A DNA stretch of 64,000 nucleotides from Phycomyces blakesleeanus NRRL 1555(-) (GCF_001638985.1 NW_017265134.1:1631289-1695288), one strand, 5' to 3'. Counted from the first letter of the stretch, positions 50,844-62,459 are shown. A program made the numbers and translations. Notes: generated by a model not told the origin, from the letters alone.

Positions 50844-51307
50844 ATAAAAGTGATTCTCTCCATCATTTTTTATTAAAAAAGATTCAACATTTTGTTTGGC
50901 TTGTGGCTGTTCAATAAATGAAAACAATAATATAGAAAAAAAAAACAGTCAAATCAATTTTACCAAATCCATTTTTTTTATCAAAAATGTTGGATGAGAA
51001 AACAATAAGAACTCACACAAATCGGCATTGTCTATGACAGGCATTTGGTTGTGCATCCTGTTTGTGCTATAAAGTGAATAGTGTATTTAAAGAGTCTAAA
51101 TATCTTGCTTTGTTTTTTATTTTACTTTAAAGCAAATTACAACCAACTTTAACATCATTATCATATGGTCAAAAAAAAACCTGTTACAGTGGTTGTAATA
51201 AGACAGCCCATACTGATCAATGAAAATACACTCCACACTACACTATCTATCTCTTCTATATGTTTAAAAATATAGGTCAGAATTGCAGGAAAAATAATAT
51301 ACAAGGA
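50844..51307. other. Convergent intergenic spacer
   Basis: Lies between the 3' ends of eL21 and the membrane-protein gene. AT-rich with A-tracts; nothing else is seen. Confidence 0.6.
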
Positions 51308-52675
51308 CTATGCCAACACAAGCCATTCGGTTGTGCTGTGAGAAGCGTAATCTGCCCAAATTCCTAGCAGAAATGGCATGGCAAACAACAATACTACCAC
51401 AAAAAAGTTCCATACACTTTCTTCATATGGATCCAGGGGTTCTTCAGTATTTGTATAAATGTTCAATCCCTGGAGTACCTGGTAAAGAAAGGAGCCTTTG
51501 TGTATAACGGCATCGCAATATTCATTTGCTGTCTCGTTTTGTCCTTCAAGAGGACGAGACGTACAACCGAAGTCTTTATCCAAGTGGGTATCTGAAGCAG
51601 GTGTACAAGTGTTGTCAGAAGATATATTTTGTTTTGGATGACCTGGTCTATAACGAACACTAAAGGCGAATTCTTGAGTGTGTAGAGCTAAGATTGAGAG
51701 AGTTTGGCCCATTGACATGATCATGTAAACCAAGAGCACCGACTTGATCCATTTGTTTTCATTGTTGGGATTTAGACATTCGATTACGGTGTATCCCAAC
51801 TGTACCAAGGTAATAAACACTTCTTTGTAAGGAACTCTATCCACCGAACTGGAGTCGTAAAGCTGGTCTAACATGGTAGTCGGCAAGTAACGCACCACAC
51901 TGGGTGCAACACTTGCCTGATATTTACAGGCTACTCCAAGACCAATGACCCTTATTTGGTCTGTCTTTATATAGTTTAGATCTTCCAGTAGAGTTTCGTC
52001 AAGTAAATCAAACCCAACGAAAAGACTTGAGTTGAGAAGGCAGTGTTTTAGTTTTTTTGCTTTGTCGGGACCAAGACTCTGTAGAAGAGCAGCAAGATAT
52101 GTTGCATTGTCGTGGTCTTCGATGTTAAACTCTTGAGTCTTATTTCCATAATCCACAAGCCAATCGCTTTTCCGTTGAGTCTTTTGTTGAACCATATTGA
52201 GGTTAGCTTTCATTGGATTACTTTCCAATTCAATGTCATTTTGCGCAGAAAAGGATCCAAAGTAAGATCCAGAAGGTTCACCCGCGATAGTGTGTATAAT
52301 ATTGTCATCAGCCTCTTCCGATATTGTTTTGCTGTACACCTCAAGTGGTTTCTTAAAGTTTTCGATTCCAAGGGAGCGATCCCCATACCAGGCCGCTGAT
52401 ATGTGATGGGAAACTAGACTACCTGCAAATGTCGGAAAGGCTAGGAATAAAAACCGTTCTCCAAAAGTACCAGAAGATATTGTATTCATGGAAGGTCGGA
52501 TTACCATACTGTGAGCCAGATAAGCAAACACAATAGCTTTGATAACGGAAAATGCGACTACATTAGAGTAGGTTGCGCGAGTATCTTCTGTCGTGTTTTC
52601 TGGTAAACCATAGCATTCTAGTACAGAAATGTATAGTAGCGCGCAGGTTCCAAATGATCTTCTTAGCCGAGGCAT
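51308..52675 (-). CDS. Orphan multipass membrane protein
   Basis: A single uninterrupted frame of 455 aa; I do not recognise the family. Hydrophobic segments lie near residues 8-22 (possibly a signal anchor), 38-58 (NVVAFSVIKAIVFAYLAHSM), 74-95 (FLFLAFPTFAGSLVSHHISA), 272-288, 303-324 (SVLLVYMIMSMGQTLSILAL) and 430-450 (NFFVVVLLFAMPFLLGIWAD). This suggests about five or six spans. A hydrophilic loop of roughly 170 residues (100-270) separates the two hydrophobic clusters. A second polar stretch (330-420) carries several Cys and a motif EFAFSVRYRPG. Lack of introns contrasts with most neighbours. Coding is well supported by length and sensible hydropathy; function is unknown. Confidence 0.75.
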   Translation of the reverse strand: MPRLRRSFGTCALLYISVLECYGLPENTTEDTRATYSNVVAFSVIKAIVFAYLAHSMVIRPSMNTISSGTFGERFLFLAFPTFAGSLVSHHISAAWYGDRSLGIENFKKPLEVYSKTISEEADDNIIHTIAGEPSGSYFGSFSAQNDIELESNPMKANLNMVQQKTQRKSDWLVDYGNKTQEFNIEDHDNATYLAALLQSLGPDKAKKLKHCLLNSSLFVGFDLLDETLLEDLNYIKTDQIRVIGLGVACKYQASVAPSVVRYLPTTMLDQLYDSSSVDRVPYKEVFITLVQLGYTVIECLNPNNENKWIKSVLLVYMIMSMGQTLSILALHTQEFAFSVRYRPGHPKQNISSDNTCTPASDTHLDKDFGCTSRPLEGQNETANEYCDAVIHKGSFLYQVLQGLNIYTNTEEPLDPYEESVWNFFVVVLLFAMPFLLGIWADYASHSTTEWLVLA

Positions 52676-55163
52676 TGTAAAATATTATTTAAGAGGATAG
52701 AAAGAGGTATTCTAAGGAACATTTTTCCTGAAAGAAAGTTAAAAAACAATTGCGGCTACACTGTGTGCGCATGTGGATGCTACACAATATATGAGTGGTT
52801 GCTTCCAAGTTAAGCAATATTTGCTCTTATATTTTGGTTCTGAAAATGGTAAAACTAATCCGAACAAGAAATTGCTCAGTAATGAGTATCGCCTGTTTGC
52901 TTAGAGATGTGGGGTTCAGTTCTGTGTGTGCCAGTTAGGACTTGAAAGGATATGGATGTCATTTCTTTCAGTCATTGTGCGTGTGCGTGTGTTCATTTGA
53001 ACTTCTCATTTTATTTTATAGTAACAGTGTCCATTAAATGGGCTCAAAAATATTCTTTCGATTTTTCTGCAGTGTTTTTCCGATCCCTCATTGAACCGTA
53101 AAGGCGTTTTCTATTCTTCTATATATCCAATTTTTCTTTTTGGTCCATATCGATGATCCTATTTGGCATCTCAGCCACACTTGGCCGTATTCTGTGTGGG
53201 GTCCCATTGTATATATTTACAAACAAACCCTTAGCTACTTTCATCTCTATTTGTCCTCTGCTTCTTATCTGATATTATTATTGTGTATTCATTTTTGACC
53301 AAGTTTCTTTTCTTCTTTTCTCCTTTATATCCTTGATTTTTACTCGCAATAGTCCACCACGTCAACTTGATCTCACTTTATTATAGAAAAGCGCAAAGTC
53401 TATACAATTAAATGTACAAAGAGATAAATAGAAAGCTCAATATCAAGTCATTGTATTCTTATATGATATATACCAACTTATATTTAAATAATTTAATATA
53501 CCCTAAAATATCCTTCCTTCCAGAAAAAGAAAAGTAAAATAAAATTTGAAGTACAAGAATTTTCAAAGAAAAAAATACAGTCAATGGTCTTAAATTTGCT
53601 CTGAGAAAGATAATGCGGCCAACCAGAATGAGAAAGTACTTATCAATGGTGCTCACATACTTATATAATACCCAACATGGTTAAAAGTACAAGACTAATT
53701 CTATGGTCAGTAGCTGAAGGGATAGTCAAGAGATTCTGGATATTCCAAGAAATTTTATTTTTACTTATATAAATATATCGAGTTATTTAAAGTTACGGTG
53801 CATAATATGTATATTTTATTACAAAAGAGTGGGCTAACTTGGACTACTTATCAATATCACACTCATGATTTTCCAAAAATAAAAAAATTGATCCAAATAG
53901 GTTAAAATTAAATTATAAGTAATTATTTACCATCGTATATTCCAATCTACTATAAATTACTCATGTAGTAATGTGTTCTTACAAGATATTTAAGTCATGT
54001 AAATATCATTGAGTGTATCTAATATCACCAAATATCTCTATTAAATAACTATTTTTTATTTGAAAATAAAATAAAATTCAAAAGTAGAAGAGAGAGAGGG
54101 AGAGAGAGAGAATGCTTCTTTAGGACTTTATTAACAAACTTTAAACAAGGAATTGTGGGGTTTAACATGGTAAAGTCCAAATACACTGTTAGATATGTAT
54201 TACTATATGATATTATAGCTTAGCACTGTTATCGATTGTATTTATTGTCTCAACTTTTATCATAGTAATCCATTAACCGCACATACTATTACTGCTTATT
54301 ATTACTATTGATGTCATTCTATATTTCTCTTTACTTACTATAGAGAAGTAATGAATCAGTTAATTAAAGTATCTTTTTGATTTGTTGCCTTGCAATTATC
54401 ATGAATAAGCTTCATTTTTTATTTTTGCACTATCCTACTAATCTAAAGAAGAAACAGCTAAATATATTATACATAACTCTCCGCAGTCACGTATACGACA
54501 GGATTATTATGGATTCTACATTCATCAAAGATATATTTTAATAATAGCATCAGCAATAAGAATAAAGGCCACATTAAATTCATGTGAAAATATCATCTAC
54601 ATGTTTAGCGATTGAATAGCAAGAAAGAAACCTTTCTAGCAATAAAATCTACAAGAGTCGAATCTCACAGGTCGATCAATTATTTATCGAAAATCATGTG
54701 TGCCTATTAATATCTTTAGACACTACAATTTTAATAACAACGTGTATCCCACTAGCAATAATATATGCTTACCTCTGGAAAAAGCAAACAAACAAACAAA
54801 TACATAATTGATATCGTAACACATTTTATATTACATGACGATGTTTAACACATATTGCTATCAGATTTAATATCTTGTGATATACTATAAAAGCCTTGAA
54901 GCTAAATCCATTTAAGTTGTACAGTTAAATATACTAAGATTTTATGTACAGGATGTCTATAAGCTGTGAAATAAACTCTTGCGAGTTAATGAAGGGCTCC
55001 CAAAGAAAACCAACTTTTCCAGCTGTTATAAAATGCTCTGATTCAATTTACATATGCAAGTTCTGCATTATAAATATTTTACTTATTTTCATATATAAGC
55101 AAGATTTTACTATATTTCAATTTCTCAACCTCTCTAATACTTAATACTTGGGTCAATCACACC
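52676..55163. other. AT-rich spacer opening the accessory region
   Basis: 2.5 kb with no supported gene. It includes a short GA-rich patch at 54089-54111. Base composition becomes markedly more AT-rich from here to the window end. Confidence 0.6.
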
Positions 55164-55421
55164 ATGACAATCCAGTCTCTTCTCACCGACTCGTTCTCCT
55201 TTCTCAGCTTTACTTACTGCTCAATTTTGAAATCCTTTGAGGGAGCCAAGCCAATAAGAGATTCTCCAGTGGTTTCCAAGCCAGTCCATAGAGAACTATC
55301 GGTGCGATTTTCAAACGTTGTTGCTATAAATAAGTCTTCACTTATAATTATTATGGATGAAAGACGACAAGGTGCCATAAAGGAAGTTTATGATCGTTAC
55401 ATTGGCCGATTCAAGGACTAG
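55164..55421 (+). CDS. Small-protein family member, divergent copy (85 aa)
   Basis: An intronless 85-aa frame. I recognise no known family, but it aligns without gaps to the proteins at 60033 and 61850 over the first 50-60 residues. Shared positions include the Gln-Ser start (MTIQSLL versus MSTQSIL), Tyr-Cys at 18-19, Ser and Glu near 24-26, and the core SVRFSNVVAIN at 46-56. Its C-terminus differs: instead of a Ser-rich tail it has a charged end, GAIKEVYDRYIGRFKD. There is no signal peptide or membrane span. Conservation of frame and position against paralogs supports it as a real gene despite its small size. Its upstream DNA does not obviously resemble that of the other copies, so it is the oldest branch here. 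Confidence 0.7.
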   Translation: MTIQSLLTDSFSFLSFTYCSILKSFEGAKPIRDSPVVSKPVHRELSVRFSNVVAINKSSLIIIMDERRQGAIKEVYDRYIGRFKD

Positions 55422-57003
55422 AAAGTCTTCTTGATATTATAATACTTTATACGCTTATATACTTTTATATTTGTATACTTGTGTATGTGTGTATGTTTAT
55501 TTATTTTTGCATTTTACTTTTTAAATAAAAGAGCCCTATTAACTATATTATACGCCAATGTTCAGATAAAGAGAATGCCCAAGACAAGAAGCAAGGATAA
55601 AAAAAACCATTTAATAAGAGCCTTATACAAAAATCCAACGGCTTTTGGCTTCAAAGCAAATAAAAACCAATTTCATCCCATGTGGCGTAGAAAGAATAAA
55701 AGGCTTATAGCATAAATAGAAAGCAGTACCAGCTCCAAATATAACTGATAGTGCCACTTTTAATAAGTATTCCCGAAATGAGAAGATTTTTAAACCGGTT
55801 GAAATACTTTTCGAAAACACTTTTATTCATTAACTCATATATGAAAATATATACAAAAGTCATTTCTATCGACCTAGATTAATGGTTTGTCTTTTATTGA
55901 TAGTATATAAGTTTCCCAATCTCTTCAAAATTAGGTGGAAATATAAATACATCTTTGTAGTGGCTTAATGAGAATTGACGATATTGAAATGGCAAAAGCA
56001 TAGTATCTTTTAAATATTAGTACCTAAACAAAAAAGAAAACTGACATATGAACAATCTATACTAATGAATAGGCCGTAATACCCGGCACGCATCAAAGTT
56101 ACACTCCACTCCATGGAATTCATTATGAAAATGTACCCCCTTTATAATATTTACGTCTTGGCAATTTAATATACCTTAATATCTGTCAGCTCACCTTTAA
56201 GGATTGCAATGTAAAAGCTGTCTGTACATCTTTGGCGAGTTGTTATCATACATGATGTTAAAGGATATGCTTTTTAGCTTATCAGTACTTGTCTACTATT
56301 CTTATTTGAATTCAAATCATACTTTCCACTGTGAATATAATTGCGCATGTGTTTGTGTAATAACGAATGAAGGATACCAGGCATTTACTAATATTCAAAG
56401 TACAAAAATGTTTATAAAAAAGGATTATTGTTTTATAAATCAATCCAAATTAACTTTTTTTTTTCTTGTGCACAGTCTGTGTATTCAATCCACATTATGT
56501 CTTTGCTGCCTCTCTTTCAAACATATATTTCTTTATTCCTTCTCATCTTTTATTAACCTTCGTTTTTCTTTCGCCTTTTACCTTTTGATTCTTGCATCTT
56601 TCTTTTTCTCTCTTTTCTTTCTCTGATTTCAACACATCCCCTTTACAATTTCCATCCAGATTAGCCAAAATTTAATACTATATAATTCACGCCATCGGCA
56701 TCATCAAGCATTATTCTGAAATTTATATACTTTATAGACAAAAACAGCATCTATAGTTAAACACGGTTATCAATACCACTTTAGAATATACGAATAGTAT
56801 TTTATTTATTTTTATGTTTACTCGATTAGATTAATTTCTTCTTATAAATGAGTCCACCTAATTACAACATTGACATCAATCAAGTAAAAAAAAAAAGTTT
56901 AAAAACGTGTTTTTTTTTATTAAAGTTGACAATAGCTAAGAAATACTTTATTTATTTATTTAAAGCTATATATAAAGAAACTATTCTATTTGATTTAATT
57001 TCA
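55422..57003. other. AT-rich intergenic DNA
   Basis: No supported gene. Frames at 55479-55715 and 56204-56626 lack homology, introns and start context, and read as chance frames in T-rich DNA. Confidence 0.55.
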
Positions 57004-57700
57004 CTTAATGTTCTTTTACATGAGTAAAAGAATAAAAAGCATGACACCAAGTTCTTTGTCCCCGCATTACGCGGCTCAATCTCCTTCAGGACGTAAACCT
57101 GACTTGGTAGCGAAGGAGGTGCTGGAATGGTGGCAAACCAACGGAAAGCACCCGTTCATCCAGCCCCACATCTCGTCACCGAGTAATGTGGGTGCGAACT
57201 CGCCAGAGAACTTAACACTAGGTGATAAGGTCCAGCTCATTCGACTACCAGTAGCTTCACCGTCAGCCGTTAAAGAGTTCAGTCAGGTTAGCAGTGAAGA
57301 GCCAGCACATCTCACCACAGGTTAGACCTCCCTCCCCCCAGCATCATGATTCCACATTGGCGATGCGATGTACACAGTAGTCCTTCCAAAAATGAAAAGA
57401 GACCATGCCCCACGACTTCTCAGAATTAACTGAGCTGGCGAGTAACAACTTTCACTTTCCGATGCTTGTAGCATGGAAGAATCTCCCTGCAACGGTCGCA
57501 AGAGACGCCTCACTATGAAACCGGGACTGTTGTTGCTCAAGGAGAAAACAAACGACACGCGTTGGAGGGGGTCTATAAGTAACAGAAATTTTTTTCATCT
57601 GCGATTAAAGTTTAGGACTGCGCTTTTTGTCAGTATTAGATACCCACGTCAGAGCAAACGTGATATAGCTGTATATTATTTTTCTGAGCTCGTGTAACTG
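57004..57700. other. GC-richer anomalous patch, possible decayed element
   Basis: About 57040-57580 is clearly less AT-rich than the DNA on either side. It has a 105-codon plus-strand frame (57008-57325, Met-rich start then SPSGRKPDLVAKEVLEWWQT). A second plus-strand frame reads LVAWKNLPATVARDASL (57467-57516), and there is an overlapping minus-strand frame. None matches a family I know. The mixture suggests a broken foreign or retroelement-derived fragment rather than an active gene. Confidence 0.35.
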
Positions 57701-59189
57701 TTCTACAGCAGAATAAACAACTAATAATATTTACTCAAATTACTATCGAATATGACTTTTCAAAGTGAATCAAAGTAAAGCAAAGAAGCAAAGAAGCAAG
57801 GAAGGGTTCGGTATTTATTGGTGTAGCAATAACTCTCAAAGTGGAGTACAAGTTTCTATAACGGCGATTTGTATGTTACTCTAAGCTGGTCTGTGCACTT
57901 TTTATTCGATGGTACACTAATTTATTTTCTTATTTTGCTCGTACAAGAAGACCCAAAAGAGACCTAACGATCATTAGAAATTAAACCCAAATAAATATCA
58001 AAGTTATATCAAATAATAAGTAAAAGGCAGGAAATAAAGCAAAAAGTACGTATGTATATTATCTAAATCACAACACAGTAGGTGACGGGATTTTGAATTT
58101 CAGGTTGAGTTTTGTTGAAATAAGATTATATCAATGATTGAAAGTATCAAGATGATTTGCCAAGGGAATAAGTGATTACCTTAAGGTATCTGGGGATTAT
58201 GGTATAGAATATATCAGACACTACTAACAATTCTTTTTTTGAAGGGCTCTATATACGAATAGCTGACATATATAAATAAAAATGAAGGCAACTAGGAAAT
58301 TAATACTACTTGTGGTATACACACCACAATTGAATGAAGAACAGACCCCACAACCAAACACTGGTTCCTTCTTGCTAATGAACCTGGGAAGTTAACAATC
58401 TCCGGAACTGTTACACACCAGGCACACGTACACTACACACTCATACAGTGTAAACCAACCATTACACAACAGGGATTTTAATTACAGGGATTTTAATAGT
58501 AGCAGATATAAACAATATTATTTTGTCTCTTTAATAAATAACACTCTCACAGTATCTACTTTTCCCATTATTGAGATACTAGCCCATAAACAATCCCGAA
58601 TACATAACTACTGAAGAAATCAAATTTTATTCTTGTTTTAAGAGGTGTAACTGGCACTGACAGGCCAGCTATTCTGGACTATGTCATTATGAGAAGAAAA
58701 AATGGGTGATTCAGAGGACGCTTTTAAAAATTCATATGATATTTTCTAAGACCACTCTCTGAAACAGTCTTTTTTGTATTGTGTAATATAATTAAATATA
58801 CCATAAAAGATAAACCGTTTACCAAAGGTAATGCTGTTCTCACAGCAACAATAACTTGGTACTTCATTGAGGCATACACCTACAATTGTGTTGGTAATAC
58901 TGTCTACAATCAAGTGAAGCAGTTACTGCGACAGAATTTATACTTTACAAAAAGAAATATCATATAACTATAATATTATTTTCAAAGAAAAAAAAAGATT
59001 ACTTGATATTAATCCCTCTATATCTCTTTTTATTAAATAATAAAATATTGATCTCTCATCAAATTTATTTCTCTTGCTTTGCTTTTAATTTATTGGTTTT
59101 TCAATACTAAAGAATTGCAGAATTTTGGATTTGAATATTGAAATGATTTAGAAAAAAATAATACTTCACTTGGCTTGCACTATACAGCT
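57701..59189. other. AT-rich intergenic DNA with a dispersed repeat
   Basis: Holds dispersed repeat copy 2 (58503-58600). A 37-codon frame at 58282-58395 begins with a TATA-like sequence and a signal-like start (MKATRKLILLVV) but is too short to call. A 62-codon frame at 58779 is not supported either. Confidence 0.5.
58503..58600. repeat. Dispersed repeat, copy 2
   Basis: Shares the 26-base core at 58526-58551 and weaker flanks with 35772-35870, 22.7 kb away in the same orientation. Confidence 0.6.
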
Positions 59190-59960
59190 ACGCATATGAT
59201 AAAAAAAGGATAGCCAGTAACAATTATAGTCATAAAATTAGTTTATCATCGAATAAAAGAACTATAGTTATTCGATTGGTAGTTTAAAGCCAATTTCTAA
59301 ATGAACAGTATTCTAGCCAAGTATACATATAATTGACATTTGGTATATGGAACTTGCAATTAATATTTATCTTGATAGAAGGACGTAAATATTATGAAGT
59401 ACGAATATCTCCATATAATTTTCTTTAATCCAAGATTATTGTTTTTTTAATATAATATATATCTATCAAATAAATTTATTAATCTGTTTTTACATTAATG
59501 ACAAAAGTTTCACGATATGGTATATAAATTAAACAGCGTACTTATTAGTTATGTAGACCATATTATATGCTCATAAAACTTCTTGTACCAGTATATTTTA
59601 ATACGATCTATTGTTAATTTCCTGTAGTGTGGCCTTGCATACATACACGGTCAATTTCTAACCATAAAATGCTGTATGCATTAATATCCTAGTAATTATT
59701 AGCTTTTGAAATGTCTTATATTTTAATAGCTAGCTTCCATGACAGGTAAATTTATTAGTGGTTACTTTCACCCGTTAAAACCCATGGTGTTGTGAGCATC
59801 AGTATCAAAAAGAATACTTCATATTGCATGATACAAAATGGTATTAATAGATAAATAATACGCGCTACTAATTGGTATTCAAACGAACATATGTATTATC
59901 CAAAGTGGCGGTCAATTTATTCAGATCCACAGTCTCACATCGACGGTACATTTGGATCCT

Positions 59961-59970
59961 TATATAAAGG
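59961..59970 (+). promoter_or_regulatory. TATA box of small-protein gene, unit A
   Basis: TATATAAAGG, 72 bp before the start codon, inside a block (TTGGATCCTTATATAAAGG) shared almost exactly with unit B. Confidence 0.75.
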
Positions 59971-60032
59971 CGTTCTTTCCGTTGATTACTTGTTCCTCAT
60001 CTTGACACTTATTTTTATTAAGTTTCTTTCCA

Positions 60033-60335
60033 ATGTCTACCCAATCCATCCTTATAAGCGAATTTTCTTCTGCCAGTACTTGGTACTGTGAGATGATAGA
60101 CTCTCTGGAGATTGGGTCTGCAACTGTGAAAGAACCAGTGGCATCTAGCCAACAGCCAAGGGCACGATCAGTGCGATTTTCAAATATTGTTTCTATAAAC
60201 AATTCAGCCAATACAACTGTCTTGAACGGAAGTGGAATTGGTCAAGCTCAGTCCACATACCAGCAGAATATCAGAGCTTCTTCTCCTCCTCCTTCATCAC
60301 CATCACCTTCGTCTTCTTCTACTTCTACTTCTTAA
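60033..60335 (+). CDS. Small Ser-rich family protein, unit A (100 aa)
   Basis: An intronless 100-aa protein of the same unrecognised family, starting MSTQSIL with Tyr-Cys at 18-19, then DSLE near 23-26 and the core RSVRFSNIVSINNSA from residue 45. The end is a Ser/Pro tail (SSPPPSSPSPSSSSTST). There are no membrane spans, signal peptide or Cys pairs. The start is fixed by alignment with its paralog at 61850 and by a TATA box 72 bp upstream. R-S-V-R-F fits the [RK]-x-V-x-F consensus of protein phosphatase 1 docking sites; this is a hint, not evidence of function. In the first 150 coding bases I count 29 differences from the unit B gene, 15 codons of which change the amino acid. Confidence 0.8.
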   Translation: MSTQSILISEFSSASTWYCEMIDSLEIGSATVKEPVASSQQPRARSVRFSNIVSINNSANTTVLNGSGIGQAQSTYQQNIRASSPPPSSPSPSSSSTSTS

Positions 60336-60374
60336 TATACTATCTCTATCTCTATTCATTTACTCTATAATAAA

Positions 60375-60411
<37 letters not shown>

Positions 60412-60999
60412 GGCTTAATTGATTGTATAAAGTTATTAATCTTCTAAAATAATTTGTATCTATCTTGAATATAACTAAAGTTCTTTAATGTTTTGATTTG
60501 ATATTAATATTTTACACATGCCTTACAACTTCCAGGAAGCCGACAAATATTTTATCCTCCTAAATACTTCTTGTATTGATGAAATAAACAAACTGGAGAG
60601 GCCGTATATTTAAGAACAATCGAATTGTTACATCCAGCACAAATATTAATACAAAATCATAATAATATGTAATAATAAATCCAACCTTTGCCAATTTTTT
60701 TCTTTTCTTTTTCTTGAGCACATAATTATAACCCTGCCCATGATTGATACATATTAGATTCTGCCTTACCAAGTATATTGATTTTTTTGTTAGCTTTGGT
60801 AGTTGTATAAATTTGTCTTCATATAAGTTAAAATCGTAGCAACAAACTGTATATTATCTACATTTTACATAATTGACTTAATTAGATAAGGTCTTATATT
60901 TAAAAGGTTCGTTTGTACCATATGGGTTTTTGTTAACTGATTTCCATGCTATTAAAGAGGTAGATAAGATGTTGAAGTATTTAATTTGTAATTTGTAAT
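60336..60999. other. Spacer between tandem units
   Basis: AT-rich, with a long AT dinucleotide run at 60379-60408. I see no gene. Confidence 0.6.
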
Positions 61000-61774
61000 G
61001 CACTTAAGTTGGATTATATAACTGTACGTATGATAAAGAAGAAGAATACTTAACCCTTATAGTCAAATAACATAAATATAGTTATTCGATTGGTAGTTTA
61101 AAGTCAATTTCTAAATGAACAGTATTCTAGCCAAGTATACATATAGTTGACATTTGGTATATGGAACTTGCAATTAATATTTATCTTGATAGAAGGACGT
61201 AAATATTATGAAGTAAAAACATCTCCATATAATTTTCTTTAATTCAGACTTATTGTTTTTCTAATATAATATATATCCATCAAATAAATTTATTTATCTG
61301 TTTTTACATTAATGACAAAAGTTTCACGCTATAGTATATATAATAAGAAGCGTACATGTTGATAATGTCAAGCGTATTACATGTCCATACAACTTGCTGT
61401 GTCTATACATTTTAATATGATCTACTGTTAATTTCTTATAGTGTGGCCTTGCATATATACACGGTCAATTTCTAACCATAAAATGCTGTATGCATTAATA
61501 TCCTAGTAATTATTGGCTTTTGAAATGTCTTATATTTTAATAGCTAGCTTCCATGACAGGTAAATTTATTAGCGGTTACTTTCACCCGTAAAAACCCATG
61601 GTGTTGTGAGCATCAGTACCAAAAAGAATACTTCATATTGCATGATACAAAATGGTATTAATAGATAAATAATACGCGCTGCTAATTGGTATTCAAGCGA
61701 ACATATGTATTATTCAAAGTGGCGGTCAATTTATTCAGATCCACAGTCTCACATCTATGGTACATTTGGATCCC

Positions 61775-61784
61775 TATATAAAGG
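61775..61784 (+). promoter_or_regulatory. TATA box of small-protein gene, unit B
   Basis: TATATAAAGG, 75 bp before the start codon, in the same context as unit A. Confidence 0.75.
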
Positions 61785-61849
61785 CGTTCTTTCCGTTGAT
61801 TACTTGTTCCCCATCTTTATCACACTTATTTTTCATTAAGTTGTTTCAA

Positions 61850-62107
61850 ATGTCTACCCAATCAATCCTGAGAAGCAAATCTTCTTCTGCCAGTACTAGC
61901 TACTGCGAAATGGTAGACTCTCTTGAGGTTGGATTCTCAATTGAGAAGCAAGTGGTGGCATCTTGCCAACAACATAGGGAACGATCAGTGCGATTCTCAG
62001 ATGTAGTCACAATAAACAACTCTGCCTTTGTAATGGTTGTGAATGGGAGCAAAGGCAATCAAGACCTGTCTGCTTATCAGCAATACAACAGTTCTTCCTC
62101 TTCCTAA
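61850..62107 (+). CDS. Small Ser-rich family protein, unit B (85 aa)
   Basis: An intronless 85-aa paralog: MSTQSILRSKSSSASTSYC, then DSLEVGF and the core RERSVRFSDVVTINNSAF, ending in QQYNSSSSS. The frame is open from 61757, but the Met at 61850 aligns with the paralog and follows the TATA box at a suitable distance, so I take it as the start. The gene from 61879 on lies inside the left arm of a long inverted repeat, and its sequence recurs exactly on the opposite strand at 63772-64000. No function can be assigned. The SVRFS core sits at residues 46-50 as in the other copies. Confidence 0.8.
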   Translation: MSTQSILRSKSSSASTSYCEMVDSLEVGFSIEKQVVASCQQHRERSVRFSDVVTINNSAFVMVVNGSKGNQDLSAYQQYNSSSSS

Positions 62108-62459
62108 AATTATATATATATATATATTGGTATTTGTATATTTCATACTTTGTATATATCTACTATCCAATACAATGTATACAATTTGTTCTGCTTTATT
62201 TATATAAACACTTCTTAATAATATTTATTTTTCTCTATTTTTTAATTGTAAATTTCTACTTTCATTAAGTTGAATATATGATTTAGTACTCTTACGCTTC
62301 TTTTTTGCGTTAGATTGGAAGATGTAGTTATATATTGTAACTTCAATAAACCTATTTTAATAACACCTTTCGATTTTTTTTGAAAGCTATTGATAAACTA
62401 ATTTGCTTAAATATAAAGTGGATAATACTATTTATTTACACTCAAGTGTAATATATTAT
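61879..62459 (+). repeat. Left arm of long inverted repeat
   Basis: 581 bases that match the reverse complement of 63420-64000. The coordinate sum stays constant (125,879) at both ends and at internal checkpoints, so there is no net indel, and I found no mismatch where compared. The arm carries most of the unit B gene and its 3' flank. The true outer end lies beyond the window. Confidence 0.95.

Larger units (their letters stand above)
59190..60340 (+). repeat. Tandem duplication unit A
   Basis: About 1.1 kb comprising upstream region plus small-protein gene. Strong similarity to unit B begins at TAGTTATTCGATTGGTAG (59266 onward versus 61080 onward, an offset of about 1.81 kb) and ends with the coding region. 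Weaker similarity extends some tens of bases further upstream. Confidence 0.9.
61000..62110 (+). repeat. Tandem duplication unit B
   Basis: Second copy of the 1.1-kb unit. Over about 395 bases upstream of the gene (61400 to 61815) I count roughly 16 differences from unit A, near 96% identity by eye. Coding identity is lower. Confidence 0.9.

Noticed and set aside
54944..55144. 66-codon frame starting near TACAGGATGTCTATAAGC, reminiscent of mariner ends
   Set aside because: No matching inverted partner found nearby and no protein similarity.
55479..55715. 78-codon basic frame just after the small-protein gene
   Set aside because: Lys/Asn-rich as expected from A-rich DNA; not present after the other family copies.
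56204..56626. 140-codon hydrophobic frame
   Set aside because: Phe/Leu/Ser-rich translation of T-rich DNA without start context or conserved motif.
58282..58395. 37-codon frame behind a TATA-like sequence, start MKATRKLILLVV
   Set aside because: Too short to separate from chance; no paralog in the window.
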